Shown: positions 34,335 to 44,226, counted from the stretch's first letter. The stretch is DNA of 59,072 nt from an uncultured Prevotellaceae bacterium (GCA_902769705.1 CACXPX010000026.1:1-59072); one strand, 5' to 3'. Program-made: numbers and translations. Notes: generated by a model not told the origin, from the letters alone.

Positions 34335-35360
34335 TCATTTTATACCCCTCTCGTTGAGTGCTTTCGAATAGCGTTCAGCATTCTGCAGGTGCTCTTGATA
34401 TGTGCGAGCGAAATTGTGAGTGCCGCTGAAATCTTCTTTGGCGCACATGTAGAGATAGTCGTGTTCAACATGATTCAGCACGGCATCAATACCGGCTACC
34501 GTGGGAATGCGAATAGGACCTGGAGGAAGTCCGGGATATTTGTAGGTGTTGTAAGGGCTATCGGTATTTAGCAAACTATTGTAGATACGTCGGAGCTCGA
34601 AACGTTTCAGCGCAAATTTAATGGTGGGGTCGGCTTGCAAGGGCATGTTCTGTTTCAGACGATTTAGGTACATTCCGGCTATCATAGGTTTCTCCTCATT
34701 GTTGGCCGTCTCTTCGTCGATGATGCTTGCCAGCGTTGTCACTTGAACAGGTGAGAGCCCCATCTGCTTGGCTTTTCCTTGTCGGTTGATGTTCCAGAAG
34801 TTGTTGCATTCGCGTTTCATGCGGTCGAGGAAATTCTCCATGCTCACGTTCCAATAGATATCGTATGTGTTGGGGATGAACATGCAGACGATGGTGGCCG
34901 TGTCGTATCCGTATTTCTGGCAGACTGAGGGATCGGTGAGCGTGTTGTAGAGGTCGATGCTATCAAGCATCAGCCTTTTGCCGAGTTCTACCGACAAGCG
35001 GTCGATAGTTCTAACGGATGGAATTGTAAGACTAACAGGTGTCTGCAATCCGTTTTTCATGTGGCGGAAAATCTTGAGTGCACCGTCGCCTGGATTAACA
35101 GCATAGCGCCCCGTGCGAATGTTTTCGGCGTAGTTGCTATGGCGGGCCAAAGTTGAATAGGCGAAAAGCGGTTGCTTGTTGGCAATGACCGAAAGTTTGG
35201 TTGTAACGGAATCGATGTCATCGTCATCATCAACACAAATGTATGTGGTTTCTTTTTTATTTGAGAGCGATGAAAACAAATAATAGTATACCGCACCGCA
35301 AATCACCAGCAAACAAAGGACTGCAGGGACAAGATACTGTTTTTGGTTTTTCTTCTTCAT
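34335..35360 (-). CDS. mltG: Endolytic transglycosylase MltG
   Basis: Membrane-bound lytic transglycosylase that cuts nascent peptidoglycan and limits glycan length. 341 residues from ATG 35360 (MKKKNQKQYLVPAVLCLLVICGAVYYY), which puts the single N-terminal membrane anchor first; the longer frame to 35480 overlaps the divergent gph start. The catalytic YceG region is ASIIDEETANNEEKPMIAGMYLNRL, followed by LQADPTIKFA. Confidence 0.93.
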   Translation of the reverse strand: MKKKNQKQYLVPAVLCLLVICGAVYYYLFSSLSNKKETTYICVDDDDDIDSVTTKLSVIANKQPLFAYSTLARHSNYAENIRTGRYAVNPGDGALKIFRHMKNGLQTPVSLTIPSVRTIDRLSVELGKRLMLDSIDLYNTLTDPSVCQKYGYDTATIVCMFIPNTYDIYWNVSMENFLDRMKRECNNFWNINRQGKAKQMGLSPVQVTTLASIIDEETANNEEKPMIAGMYLNRLKQNMPLQADPTIKFALKRFELRRIYNSLLNTDSPYNTYKYPGLPPGPIRIPTVAGIDAVLNHVEHDYLYMCAKEDFSGTHNFARTYQEHLQNAERYSKALNERGIK

Positions 35361-35384
35361 AATGTTTGGTTTGAAAAAACAATG

Positions 35385-35392
35385 CAAAGTTA
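35385..35392 (-). promoter_or_regulatory. mltG promoter -7 element
   Basis: TAACTTTG on the minus strand. A TTTG-like element at 35418-35415 is 22 nt upstream. Confidence 0.5.
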
Positions 35393-35444
35393 ATAAAAAG
35401 TTGAGAGTTACAAGCAAATTCTTCTGTTTTTCGTTTTTTATTTC

Positions 35445-35452
35445 TATCTTTG
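35445..35452 (+). promoter_or_regulatory. gph promoter -7 element, almost touching the start codon
   Basis: TATCTTTG ends only four bases before the ATG at 35457. With the usual start point, the transcript would begin at or next to the ATG, implying a leaderless mRNA. Confidence 0.55.
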
Positions 35453-35456
35453 CGAT

Positions 35457-36119
35457 ATGGAATCGAAATTGAGCAAACAATTTGAGACATTTGTGTTCGA
35501 CCTTGACGGCACTCTTCTCGACACGCTAACCGATTTGGCGAATAGCTGCAATCGGGCGTTGCGCGAGTTTGGAATGCCCGAGCGGACGGTTGAAGAAGTG
35601 CGACAATTTCTTGGCAATGGGGTGAGGCGTTTGATGGGAAATGCCGTTCCTCAAGGAGTGGCTAATCCCGTCTTTGAAGATGTCTTGAAGGCTTTTCGTG
35701 ATGATTACTTCGCTCATCAGTTTGACACCACCCGCCCTTATCCTGGTATTGTAGAGCTTCTTGGTGAATTGCGCCAACGTGAGATTCGTGTGGCGGTGGT
35801 AAGCAATAAGTTTAATGCTGCTACTAGTGCTTTATGTCGTCAATTCTTCGCCGGATTGGTTGATGTAGCCATCGGCGAACGGGAGGGAATCCGAAAGAAG
35901 CCCGCACCCGATACGGTATACGAGGCTTTGCGGCAATTAGGAGCAAAACGCGAGACTGCTGTTTATGTTGGCGACAGCGATGTGGATATTCAGACGGCAA
36001 AAAATGCCGGAATTCCGTGCATCAACGTCTTGTGGGGATTCCGCAATCGCGACTTCCTGATAGCCCATGGGGCTACAACGTTGGTTGAAACCCCTATGGA
36101 ATTGCTCAATTTTGCCTAA
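35457..36119 (+). CDS. gph: HAD-family phosphoglycolate phosphatase-like hydrolase
   Basis: 220 residues. HAD motif I FDLDGTLLDT (14-23), motif II VVSNKFN, the lysine region RKKPAPD and motif III YVGDSDVDIQTAKNAG. The cap is the small helical type of Gph. Likely removes phosphate from 2-phosphoglycolate, though related HAD enzymes have other substrates. Divergent from mltG. Confidence 0.87.
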   Translation: MESKLSKQFETFVFDLDGTLLDTLTDLANSCNRALREFGMPERTVEEVRQFLGNGVRRLMGNAVPQGVANPVFEDVLKAFRDDYFAHQFDTTRPYPGIVELLGELRQREIRVAVVSNKFNAATSALCRQFFAGLVDVAIGEREGIRKKPAPDTVYEALRQLGAKRETAVYVGDSDVDIQTAKNAGIPCINVLWGFRNRDFLIAHGATTLVETPMELLNFA

Positions 36120-36132
36120 TTAGTCGGCCTCT

Positions 36133-36849
36133 TTAAGATAATGTGTGGAGGTCGAAATAGTTCTGAATATCTTCTTTATAGGTGTCAGAGATGGGAATCA
36201 GTTCTTTTCCAAACGCAATGTGGAACTTGTCTATCAGTTTCACTTTGGTCATGTGAACGATGTATGAGCGGTGTGTGCGGAGAAATTCGGGTTGAGGGAG
36301 ATTTTCCTCAAACTTCTTCATGTTCATCAGGCTCATCACCGGTTTCTCCCCGTTGTCGGTAAAGATTTTCACATAGTCCTTCACTCCTTCAATATAGATG
36401 ATGTCATCATACTTGATTTGCACCATCTTGTAGTCGCTTTTCACATAAATGAAGCGGTCTTTGTTGAAGAGTTTCATACTAGGATTCACCTTCGTGAACC
36501 ATTCCAACGCCTTGTCGGCAGCTTTCACAAATTCTTCATAGCTGATGGGTTTGAGCAAGTAGTCGAGCGTGTTCACCTTATAGCTGTCGATGGCATATTG
36601 GCTGAAGGCGGTCGTGAAAACCACTTTTGTGTCCTTTGGAAGGATTTTCGCCAATTCAATACCTCCCAAATCGGGCATCTGAATGTCGAGGAAAACAAGG
36701 TGTACATTGTTCTCGCGGATTCCTTTCATTGCCTCTACGGCGTTGTTGTAGGCTCCAATCAGGTTCAAGAATGGAGTCTTGCGAGCATAGCTGGCCAGCA
36801 AATCGGCAGCCAACGGCTCGTCGTCAATAATTACGCAGTTTAGTGTCAT
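36133..36849 (-). CDS. LytTR-type response regulator
   Basis: 238 residues. Receiver domain with D9/D10 and phosphoacceptor D55 (LVFLDIQMPDLGG), then a LytTR DNA-binding domain (about 130-235) with RFIYVKSDYKMVQIKYDDIIYIEG and FLRTHRSYIV. Overlaps the kinase gene by 26 nt, so they are a coupled pair. Target promoters are not evident in the window. Confidence 0.92.
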   Translation of the reverse strand: MTLNCVIIDDEPLAADLLASYARKTPFLNLIGAYNNAVEAMKGIRENNVHLVFLDIQMPDLGGIELAKILPKDTKVVFTTAFSQYAIDSYKVNTLDYLLKPISYEEFVKAADKALEWFTKVNPSMKLFNKDRFIYVKSDYKMVQIKYDDIIYIEGVKDYVKIFTDNGEKPVMSLMNMKKFEENLPQPEFLRTHRSYIVHMTKVKLIDKFHIAFGKELIPISDTYKEDIQNYFDLHTLS

Positions 36850-37885
36850 AGATAGTTATTTTTGATGTGTAAATCTCATTTGTAGACAATCTCTTTTCCC
36901 ATTTGTATTTTTGGGGATAGATGATGTCGAGTTTCTGTTGGAGCATTGCCAACCCGATTCCGTGGCCGCTTTTGTCCTTCGTGTCTTTGGGATGATAGCT
37001 GTTTTCCACTTCAAACTCTATTTTCTCTTTATCGGCATGAAGGTTGATGCTTATGAAGCATTCTTCGTTGGCGCTCACTCCATGCTTGAACGCGTTTTCC
37101 ACCAATGTAATGAAAATCATGGGCGACACGTAGATTTCGCCCGACTCTTCAATATTTGTATTCTCCATCACCTTGACGTTGCTTGAAAGCCTTAGCTTCA
37201 TCAGGTTGATGTAATTGTGAATGAAGTCGGCTTCTTTCTTGATTTCCACAAACTCCTCTTGGTTGTTGTACAACTGATGTTGAAGCAGCTCGCTGAATTG
37301 CTTGATGGCGGTTTGTGCCTTCTTTTGGTCGAACGAAGTGAGAGCGTAAATGTTGTTGAGGGTGTTCAGCAGAAAGTGGGGATGTAGTTGGTATTTAAGA
37401 CTTTTCAACTCAGCTTCGCGTCTCAGTACCTCTACCTCTTTTCTCCGATTTTCGTTCAATACCCAATTTCTCGACATGATGATGGCGCAACCCAACGTTG
37501 TAGACAATGTCAGGTTATAGATGTCTCTGACGAAAAACATGATTTGTTGGTTTGTGGTCATCAAGAGGTGAGGATGGAGTATGTCTTTGTATTGCATCCT
37601 CCAAAGATGTTGGAATGTCGCCATCAGGAGTATGAGACAAATGTTGATGATTCTTGTCCTCGAGTATTTGTTTCTGAGGTAATTATATGGAGCATTCCAA
37701 AAATAGTTGAGATAGAAGGCAATTGCCCATGAAAGCGGCCACACGCAAGTGATGAGATATCTCTTTAAAGACATATGTTCCCCATTGCCCACTAAGGTGA
37801 TGGGCAAGAGGAACAATGCTGTCCAGATGGTTACGTGGAGTATGACACCTGTTGCCTTGAATTGCTGTGTCTTCCCGTTTGTCAT
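36824..37885 (-). CDS. LytS/YehU-like sensor histidine kinase
   Basis: 353 residues with four or so membrane segments in the first 140 residues and no large extracellular sensor. The histidine-kinase domain carries LKYQLHPHFLLNTLNNIYAL (phosphoacceptor H170), the N-box LVENAFKHGV and the GHGIGLAMLQQKL glycine motif. Partner of the LytTR regulator. It follows the TolC-type gene by 15 nt. Confidence 0.92.
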   Translation of the reverse strand: MTNGKTQQFKATGVILHVTIWTALFLLPITLVGNGEHMSLKRYLITCVWPLSWAIAFYLNYFWNAPYNYLRNKYSRTRIINICLILLMATFQHLWRMQYKDILHPHLLMTTNQQIMFFVRDIYNLTLSTTLGCAIIMSRNWVLNENRRKEVEVLRREAELKSLKYQLHPHFLLNTLNNIYALTSFDQKKAQTAIKQFSELLQHQLYNNQEEFVEIKKEADFIHNYINLMKLRLSSNVKVMENTNIEESGEIYVSPMIFITLVENAFKHGVSANEECFISINLHADKEKIEFEVENSYHPKDTKDKSGHGIGLAMLQQKLDIIYPQKYKWEKRLSTNEIYTSKITIYDTKLRNY

Positions 37886-37900
37886 TTTATGGTGGGAATG

Positions 37901-39244
37901 CTATTTGAGCTTGCCGTTCTTGTAGAAGTCTAGCATGTGGATGTTCAGGATGGTGAGGTATTTGCTCTGGAGCTCGTTTTGCTGCGCTTGGAGCAGTGCA
38001 TCACGACCTTTCATCAGTTCAACGATGTTAATGAGTTTTTGTTCGAATTTGGCGTTTAACAATTCAAAGCTCGTCTGTGCGCTCTCTGTAGCCACTTTAG
38101 CCGCCTTGAACTTGTTTTGGTTGGTGATGGCTTGTAGCCAATAGTTCTCGAGAGTGGAGTAGAGGGTGGTTTGCTTGTCTTGCAACTCCAATTCGTAGTT
38201 TTGCTTTTGTATGATGGCCTTGTTCACGGCCGTCTTTGTCTGACGGTTGTCAAACAAGGGAATGCTGACGTTGAAACCCGCTCCGAGGTTGAAATTGTTC
38301 TTCAACTGAGGCCCCCATGAGTTGTTGTTCATAGAGGTGGTGTTGGTGATGGCACTTGCATTAAAGCCCACCGTTGGCAACTTTTGAGCCTTAGCGATTT
38401 GCATGTTCAGCTTGCTGGTTTCGATTCCCAGAAGGGCATTCTTAATCTCGGGGCGCGTGGCCAATGCCGACGAATAAACCGATTGCAAGGTGGGGACTTC
38501 TTGAAGTGCCATCTCGTCGGTAGTAGTAGGGATGACGATGTCAAACTCCTCATCGTCAACGATTTGTAGCAATTGCTTCAACTGACGCTTATAATTGCGC
38601 AAGTTGCTTTCGGCTTCCACGATGTTGTACTCGTCTTGTGCCCGTTGGGAGGTGAGTTGGGCCAAGTCGGCCTTGCTCATCTTTCCCACATTCACGAATT
38701 CTATTCCCCGTTCTTCGTTAGCCTTACTCGTTTCAAGGCTTCCCTTGGTCACCTTGATGGCTTCCGCGGAATAAAGAATTTGCACATAGAGCTGGGCGAT
38801 TTGCTCTTGTATGTTGTTTGCCGTAGTTGCCGAGTCGAGTTCGGCTTGTCGCTCGGCCATTTGGTTCAGTTTCACGGTATTGCGGTTGCGGTTGCCGTTC
38901 CATACCGTCCAATTGCTATTGATGCCATAAGAGCCGTTATAGTAGACCTTATCCACACTCGCTTGCACGTATCCGTTGGCAACAGTTGCCGACCCAGTTT
39001 CCGGCCAAGGACGATAGGTGGCGTTGTGCGAGGTGGAAGCCGACAACGAAGGCAACAAGGCAGCTTTGCTTTGGAGCACATCCTCTTGAGCGCTGAGTTT
39101 GTTCAGCTTAGTCTTACGGAGTGTGATGTTGTTTGTCAAAGCGTAGTCAATGCATTCGGCCAGAGTCCATTTTCGAGCTTCTGCATTGCCGGGAATAGTG
39201 AGTAGGGCAAGTCCAACGATACACGAGATGAATAATTTTCTCAT
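37901..39244 (-). CDS. TolC-family outer-membrane efflux protein
   Basis: 447 residues, signal peptide MRKLFISCIVGLALLTIPGNAEA. The first mature motif, WTLAECIDYALTNNITLRKTKLN, is the classic OEP start, and the protein has two alternating strand/coiled-coil repeats. It would form the outer-membrane channel of a tripartite pump; the matching adaptor and inner-membrane parts are not in the window. Shares an operon with the LytTR pair. Confidence 0.9.
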   Translation of the reverse strand: MRKLFISCIVGLALLTIPGNAEARKWTLAECIDYALTNNITLRKTKLNKLSAQEDVLQSKAALLPSLSASTSHNATYRPWPETGSATVANGYVQASVDKVYYNGSYGINSNWTVWNGNRNRNTVKLNQMAERQAELDSATTANNIQEQIAQLYVQILYSAEAIKVTKGSLETSKANEERGIEFVNVGKMSKADLAQLTSQRAQDEYNIVEAESNLRNYKRQLKQLLQIVDDEEFDIVIPTTTDEMALQEVPTLQSVYSSALATRPEIKNALLGIETSKLNMQIAKAQKLPTVGFNASAITNTTSMNNNSWGPQLKNNFNLGAGFNVSIPLFDNRQTKTAVNKAIIQKQNYELELQDKQTTLYSTLENYWLQAITNQNKFKAAKVATESAQTSFELLNAKFEQKLINIVELMKGRDALLQAQQNELQSKYLTILNIHMLDFYKNGKLK

Positions 39245-39391
39245 TTCAATTGCGAATAATATGATAATGTTCCGTTATTATAATTGTCACTCTATAGACG
39301 CAAGTTTAGTCAAAATAGTTTACATGACGGTTGGAATTTAACAAATGTTAGTGAGAACTGCACGTCTAATTGAGAACGGCAAAGGTCACAA

Positions 39392-39991
39392 TCACAACGA
39401 TTGCAACCTTGCGATGTATTTGCCCAAAATGTCGAACTCCAGGTTCACCACGCTTCCCACATGCATGTCGCAGAAGTTCGTGTTCTCGCGTGTGTAGGGG
39501 ATGATGGCCACCTTGAACGTGTTGCTGGTGGGTTCGCATACGGTGAGCGACACTCCGTTGACCGTCACGCTACCTTTGTCCACCGTGAAATATCCGCGGC
39601 GTGCCATCTCACGGTTCTCCTCGTATTCGAAAGTGAAATAAGTGGAACCATCGGCGTCTTGCATATCGATGCAACGAGCCGTCTCGTCAACATGACCTTG
39701 CACGATGTGGCCGTCAAGTCGCCCATTCATCATCATCGAGCGCTCCACATTCACGTGGTCGCCCTCCTTCAAGAGGCCCAAGTTCGAACGCTCAAGCGTC
39801 TCGCGCATGGCCGTCACGGTGTAGGTGCCGTCAACGATGCTCACAACCGTCAGGCACACGCCGTTATGCGCGATGCTTTGATCTATCTTCAACTCATCGA
39901 CAAACGAACAACGCAGGGTGAAGTCGATGTTTCCTTCGTATTTCCTGATGGCGGTGACCACAGCCATTTCCTCAACAATTCCTGAGAACAT
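39392..39991 (-). CDS. ribE: Riboflavin synthase alpha chain
   Basis: Dismutates two 6,7-dimethyl-8-ribityllumazines to riboflavin. 199 residues with the two homologous lumazine-binding barrels: MFSGIVEEMAVVTAI...IAHNGVCLTVVSI and HIVQGHVDETARCIDM...TVNGVSLTVCEPTSNTFKVAIIP. An RNA-like locus with a terminator lies just upstream (40025-40280), but the FMN riboswitch consensus is not recognisable there. Confidence 0.95.
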   Translation of the reverse strand: MFSGIVEEMAVVTAIRKYEGNIDFTLRCSFVDELKIDQSIAHNGVCLTVVSIVDGTYTVTAMRETLERSNLGLLKEGDHVNVERSMMMNGRLDGHIVQGHVDETARCIDMQDADGSTYFTFEYEENREMARRGYFTVDKGSVTVNGVSLTVCEPTSNTFKVAIIPYTRENTNFCDMHVGSVVNLEFDILGKYIARLQSL

Positions 39992-40024
39992 AAATCTATT
40001 TTTCTTCTTAGTTTAATACTTAAT

Positions 40025-40067
40025 AAAAAAGTGGGGTGGAGGGCTGCTTGTGTATCCTCCACCTCAC
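40025..40067 (-). terminator. Intrinsic terminator between RNA locus and ribE
   Basis: A 12-bp stem (40067-40056 with 40042-40031, one G-T pair) is followed on the minus strand by TTTTTTATT. It lies 34 nt before the ribE start. Confidence 0.8.
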
Positions 40068-40280
40068 ATTAAAAATAGGGGGGCTGCCGATGATGTGATG
40101 AAACTCCGAGCAAAAATGATTTGAGAACTCTCCGTCGTTGTAATCCACCGGCTTTTCAGCTTGGCCGCTCACGCGGTTTATGTGGCCCGCCATTGGCTGG
40201 AGAAGTCGTCTCGGTTTTCAGTATTATTTGATGAGTATCCCGATCAAATCGACCAACCCCCAATTTCTTTCTCCTTTACA
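40025..40280 (-). ncRNA. Candidate structured RNA (6S-like) upstream of ribE
   Basis: On the minus strand a -7 element (40292-40285) would start a transcript at about 40279. The body 40261-40078 (184 nt) is closed by a long stem between its ends: GGGGGUUG and UCGAU at the 5' end with AUCGGCAGCCCCC at the 3' end. Inside are further nested pairings (CCGAG/CUCGG, CUCC/GGAG) and a CCGC-GUGA-GCGG tetraloop hairpin. An intrinsic terminator follows (40067-40025). Rod shape and length fit 6S RNA, but I cannot confirm the family. The alternative is a leader that controls ribE by attenuation. Confidence 0.5.
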
Positions 40281-40284
40281 ATTG

Positions 40285-40292
40285 CAAAGATA
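40285..40292 (-). promoter_or_regulatory. Promoter -7 element of the candidate RNA
   Basis: TATCTTTG on the minus strand. The -33 region is not clear. Confidence 0.55.
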
Positions 40293-40347
40293 ATAAAATA
40301 AATTTGAATCGCAATGCTTTTCTGCATTTTTTTTCCAAAAGATTTTG

Positions 40348-40355
40348 TATTTTTG
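40348..40355 (+). promoter_or_regulatory. Promoter -7 element of lipoprotein gene
   Basis: TATTTTTG lies 48 nt before the ATG at 40403 and is divergent from the RNA locus. Confidence 0.55.
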
Positions 40356-40402
40356 TGGCCGAGATATTATTTTTCATCGATTGAATATTAAATTATGCGA
40401 TT

Positions 40403-40777
40403 ATGAGAAAACAATTATTAACCGTGGTGGCTCTCGTGCTGATGGGAATGACGACTTTATTCACATCATGCTCCACGAAGATGCATGCGGTGAACCAACT
40501 GGAGCGCTTCTCTTATGAGTTGCGCGACCATAGCGCCAACTATTCCGTACGTGAGTGGGAGGAGGCTGCCGAACGCTTTGTTGAGATTCGCAAGGAAATC
40601 AGCAAGCACGAACTCGACTACACGCCCGAGCAGAAAGCCCGCATAGGCGAACTCGAAGGCAAGTGCGCTGGCTACATGGCCAAAGGCATGAAGCAAGGCT
40701 TCTTCGACAAGGTGACGGGTGTAGCCCGCGAAATCAAGGGTATTCTAAAAGGTCTTCTCAATGCCATCACCGAGTGA
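40403..40777 (+). CDS. Small helical lipoprotein
   Basis: 124 residues; lipoprotein signal MRKQLLTVVALVLMGMTTLFTSC with lipobox ending at C23. The mature part is charged and helical (FSYELRDHSANYSVREWEEAAERFVEIRKEISKHELDYTPEQKARIGELEGKC in segments) and ends in a short amphipathic helix. Resembles small Prevotella lipoproteins annotated only by a DUF. Overlaps the next gene by 17 nt. Confidence 0.8.
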   Translation: MRKQLLTVVALVLMGMTTLFTSCSTKMHAVNQLERFSYELRDHSANYSVREWEEAAERFVEIRKEISKHELDYTPEQKARIGELEGKCAGYMAKGMKQGFFDKVTGVAREIKGILKGLLNAITE

Positions 40778-41096
40778 TTTCGAAACTTGGTGGCAAGCCA
40801 ACCGAAAACGGCTCTTAGATGCCGACGAGGAATACCAGAAGACGCTCGAGAGCTACAAACTCAAGTCGGGTGCCGACTGGTTGTTGTTCGCCATTCCCGT
40901 GGTGGTTGCCATCGTGGTGCTCGATTGGTCGCCTTTCAAGGGCGAGTTTCTCAATTGGGCGCTTGGAGCCTTGGCCGCCATTGCCGCGTTTGTGGGGTGC
41001 GTGGCTTTCAAAGCCCATACGTCGGGCTACCGTTCGCTTGGCGACATAGAGGCCGACGTGAAGCGTAAGGCGCAAGAGGAGTATGAGAAGCGATAG
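40761..41096 (+). CDS. Small two-segment membrane protein
   Basis: 111 residues: charged N-terminus (about 1-38), hydrophobic segments WLLFAIPVVVAIVVLDW and FLNWALGALAAIAAFVGCVAF, and a charged tail ending VKRKAQEEYEKR. Function not recognised. The overlap with the lipoprotein gene suggests coupled translation and a joint envelope role. Confidence 0.7.
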   Translation: MPSPSDFETWWQANRKRLLDADEEYQKTLESYKLKSGADWLLFAIPVVVAIVVLDWSPFKGEFLNWALGALAAIAAFVGCVAFKAHTSGYRSLGDIEADVKRKAQEEYEKR

Positions 41097-41120
41097 TGAA
41101 GAGGAGGGATATTAAAAACA

Positions 41121-41157
41121 AATTCGGTGAGCCTTGAAGACTCACCGAATTCTTTTT
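41121..41157 (+). terminator. Intrinsic terminator
   Basis: An 11-bp perfect stem AATTCGGTGAG/CTCACCGAATT with loop CCTTGAAGA is followed by CTTTTTG. Confidence 0.9.
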
Positions 41158-41164
41158 GTTTTCG

Positions 41165-41238
41165 CGGTGCGTACGAGACTCGAACTCGTGACCTCCTGCG
41201 TGACAGGCAGGCATTCTAACCTACTGAACTAACGCACC
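41165..41238 (-). tRNA. tRNA-Asp (GTC), second copy
   Basis: Identical over its length to 23666-23739, including the anticodon loop CTGTCAC and discriminator G. Confidence 0.95.
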
Positions 41239-41243
41239 TCGTG

Positions 41244-41315
41244 TAGTCGGTAAGGGAATCGAACCCTTATGCCAAGATTGAGAATCTTGTATCCTAACCG
41301 TTAGATGAACCGACC
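41244..41315 (-). tRNA. tRNA-Glu (CTC)
   Basis: A 72-nt tRNA with acceptor GGTCGGT/ACCGACT (G1-T wobble), anticodon stem-loop CAAGA-TTCTCAA-TCTTG (anticodon CTC), and T arm AAGGG-TTCGATT-CCCTT. Confidence 0.9.
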
Positions 41316-41356
41316 AGTTAGTTTTGCACTTTGAGAAAACTTTGCGGCGTTCCTTG

Positions 41357-41443
41357 CGGAAGCTGGGGGATTCGAACCCCCGGTACGGTAACCCGCACGG
41401 CAGTTTAGCAAACTGCTGGTTTCAGCCACTCACCCAAACTTCC
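41357..41443 (-). tRNA. tRNA-Ser (GCT)
   Basis: An 87-nt tRNA with acceptor GGAAGTT/AGCTTCC (G-T pair), anticodon stem-loop GCAGT-TTGCTAA-ACTGC (anticodon GCT), a long variable arm and discriminator G. Confidence 0.93.
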
Positions 41444-41529
41444 TTACCGGTTGATGCAAAGGTACAATAATTTTTTGTTACCACCAAATGTTTTCCGCGT
41501 TTTTTTTCGAATTTGTTGTAATTTCTTTT

Positions 41530-41691
41530 CTATTTCCGCTTGTCGCACGTTTTCTTTTTCATCTGGTCGCGCAAAGCGCACCCCTCGCAACCATAGCAAG
41601 GGTCGTTTGCCCGTTTGACGGCTCGATAGATGCGGTAGGCGGCATAGCCCACGCAAAGGAGCAATATGATGGCGATTGCGATTTCTTGCAT
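41530..41691 (-). CDS. FeoB-associated Cys-rich membrane protein
   Basis: 53 residues from ATG 41691 (MQEIAIAIILLLCVGYAAYRIYRAVKRA). A single membrane helix is followed by a cysteine cluster (CYGCEGCALRDQMKKKTC). This matches the small partner found beside FeoB ferrous-iron transporters, but no feo gene is in the window. Upstream of the tRNA group and 50 nt after the glyA stop, in the same direction. Confidence 0.8.
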   Translation of the reverse strand: MQEIAIAIILLLCVGYAAYRIYRAVKRANDPCYGCEGCALRDQMKKKTCDKRK

Positions 41692-41761
41692 AAATAAAAA
41701 GTGGGGGCTCATTCACTTGAAATGCCCCCACATTATTATATTATAGAGCGTGGCTCACTTT

Positions 41762-43042
41762 TTAATATGTGAAGAGCGGATAGTTCTTCATTGTCTCGTT
41801 CACGCGCTGACGCACGCTGGTAATCACCTGCTCGTTCTCGGGATCATTGAGCACTTCTTCAATCCATGCGGCAATCTGAACCATCAGGTCTTCTTTTGCG
41901 CCGCGAGTGGTGATGGCGGGAGTGCCGAGGCGGATGCCGCTGGTCTGGAAAGCTGACCGGCTATCGAAAGGCACCATGTTCTTGTTCACCGTGATGTCAG
42001 CGGCTACAAGTGCATTCTCGGCCACTTTACCTGTCAAGTCGGGATATTTCGAGCGCAGGTCAACAAGCATCGAGTGGTTGTCGGTACCGCCGCTTACAAT
42101 GCCGAAGCCGCGCTTGATGAGCTCGTCGGCCAGCACCTTGGCATTCTTCTGCACCTGCTTGGCCCACTCCTTGAATTCGGGTTGCAGAGCCTCGCCGAAA
42201 GCAACGGCCTTGGCGGCAATCACATGCTCCAGCGGACCGCCTTGCTGACCAGGGAACACGGCCGAGTTCAGCAGCTGGCTCATCATCTTCACCTGACCCT
42301 TCGGAGTGGTGTAGCCCCAAGGATTCTCGAAGTCCTTGCCCATCAGGATGATACCTCCGCGAGGTCCGCGAAGCGTCTTGTGTGTGGTCGACGTCACGAT
42401 ATGAGCCCACTTCACGGGATTCTCCAGCAATCCGGCGGCAATAAGACCAGCTGGGTGAGCCATATCAATCATCAGCAATGCGCCCACCTTGTCGGCAATC
42501 TCACGCATGCGCTTGTAATCCCATTCGCGGCTATAGGCCGAGCCTCCGCCGATGATGAGTTTCGGCTTGTGCTCAAGGGCAAGCTGCTCCATCTCGTCGT
42601 AGTCCACGCGTCCCGTCTCTTGGTTTAGGTTATATCCCACGGGCTTATAGAGAATGCCGCTCGTGTTGACCAGCGAGCCATGCGAGAGGTGTCCGCCATG
42701 AGCCAGGTTCAAGCCCATGAAAGTGTCGCCAGGCTTAAGCACGGCCAGCAGCACGGCGGCGTTGGCTTGTGCGCCTGAGTGGGGTTGCACGTTGGCATAT
42801 TCTGCATCGAAGAGTTTGCAAACGCGGTCGATGGCCAGTTGCTCCACCTCGTCTACCACTTGGCAGCCGCCATAGTAGCGCTTGCCAGGATATCCTTCGG
42901 CGTATTTGTTAGTCAGATAGCTGCCCATAGCTTCCATCACCTGGTCGCTCACAAAGTTCTCACTGGCAATCAGCTCGATGCCTTTCAGCTGGCGCTGATG
43001 CTCTTTCTCGATCAACTCGAAAACGGTGTTGTCTCTTTTCAT
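41762..43042 (-). CDS. glyA: Serine hydroxymethyltransferase
   Basis: PLP enzyme that interconverts serine and glycine with tetrahydrofolate. 426 residues. Key stretches: [44 protein letters not shown] in the form [26 protein letters not shown] and the PLP lysine in [14 protein letters not shown]. Consensus promoter upstream. Confidence 0.97.
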   Translation of the reverse strand: MKRDNTVFELIEKEHQRQLKGIELIASENFVSDQVMEAMGSYLTNKYAEGYPGKRYYGGCQVVDEVEQLAIDRVCKLFDAEYANVQPHSGAQANAAVLLAVLKPGDTFMGLNLAHGGHLSHGSLVNTSGILYKPVGYNLNQETGRVDYDEMEQLALEHKPKLIIGGGSAYSREWDYKRMREIADKVGALLMIDMAHPAGLIAAGLLENPVKWAHIVTSTTHKTLRGPRGGIILMGKDFENPWGYTTPKGQVKMMSQLLNSAVFPGQQGGPLEHVIAAKAVAFGEALQPEFKEWAKQVQKNAKVLADELIKRGFGIVSGGTDNHSMLVDLRSKYPDLTGKVAENALVAADITVNKNMVPFDSRSAFQTSGIRLGTPAITTRGAKEDLMVQIAAWIEEVLNDPENEQVITSVRQRVNETMKNYPLFTY

Positions 43043-43081
43043 TTTCTTTGTCTCTTAATTGTGGTTGGTTATAAGATGGTG

Positions 43082-43113
43082 CAAAGGTACTACTTTTTCT
43101 TGTAATGGGCAAA
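43082..43113 (-). promoter_or_regulatory. glyA promoter
   Basis: On the minus strand TTTG (43113-43110), a 20-nt spacer and TACCTTTG (43089-43082). Confidence 0.85.
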
Positions 43114-43305
43114 CTTTTCCAGCGATTATTCTTGGGGTCGAAATAGTTTGTAGTTCATTGTTTTTCAGTCGCCCGCTTTGAAAGCGTCTTCGCTGATGGC
43201 ATAACTCCTTTCTATGTTCATTATTCATTTTTCTTTTAGAGCATCGCTGCCCCCAATTTCATTCCGAGATTAAACTAAATCGGCAAAACGGAGTCAATAT
43301 TATAA

Positions 43306-44226
<921 letters not shown>

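Noticed and set aside
40025-40280. FMN riboswitch before ribE
   Set aside because: The conserved FMN aptamer sequences (AGGGTGAAATTCCC- and ACCGGCGGT-like) are not visible on either strand.
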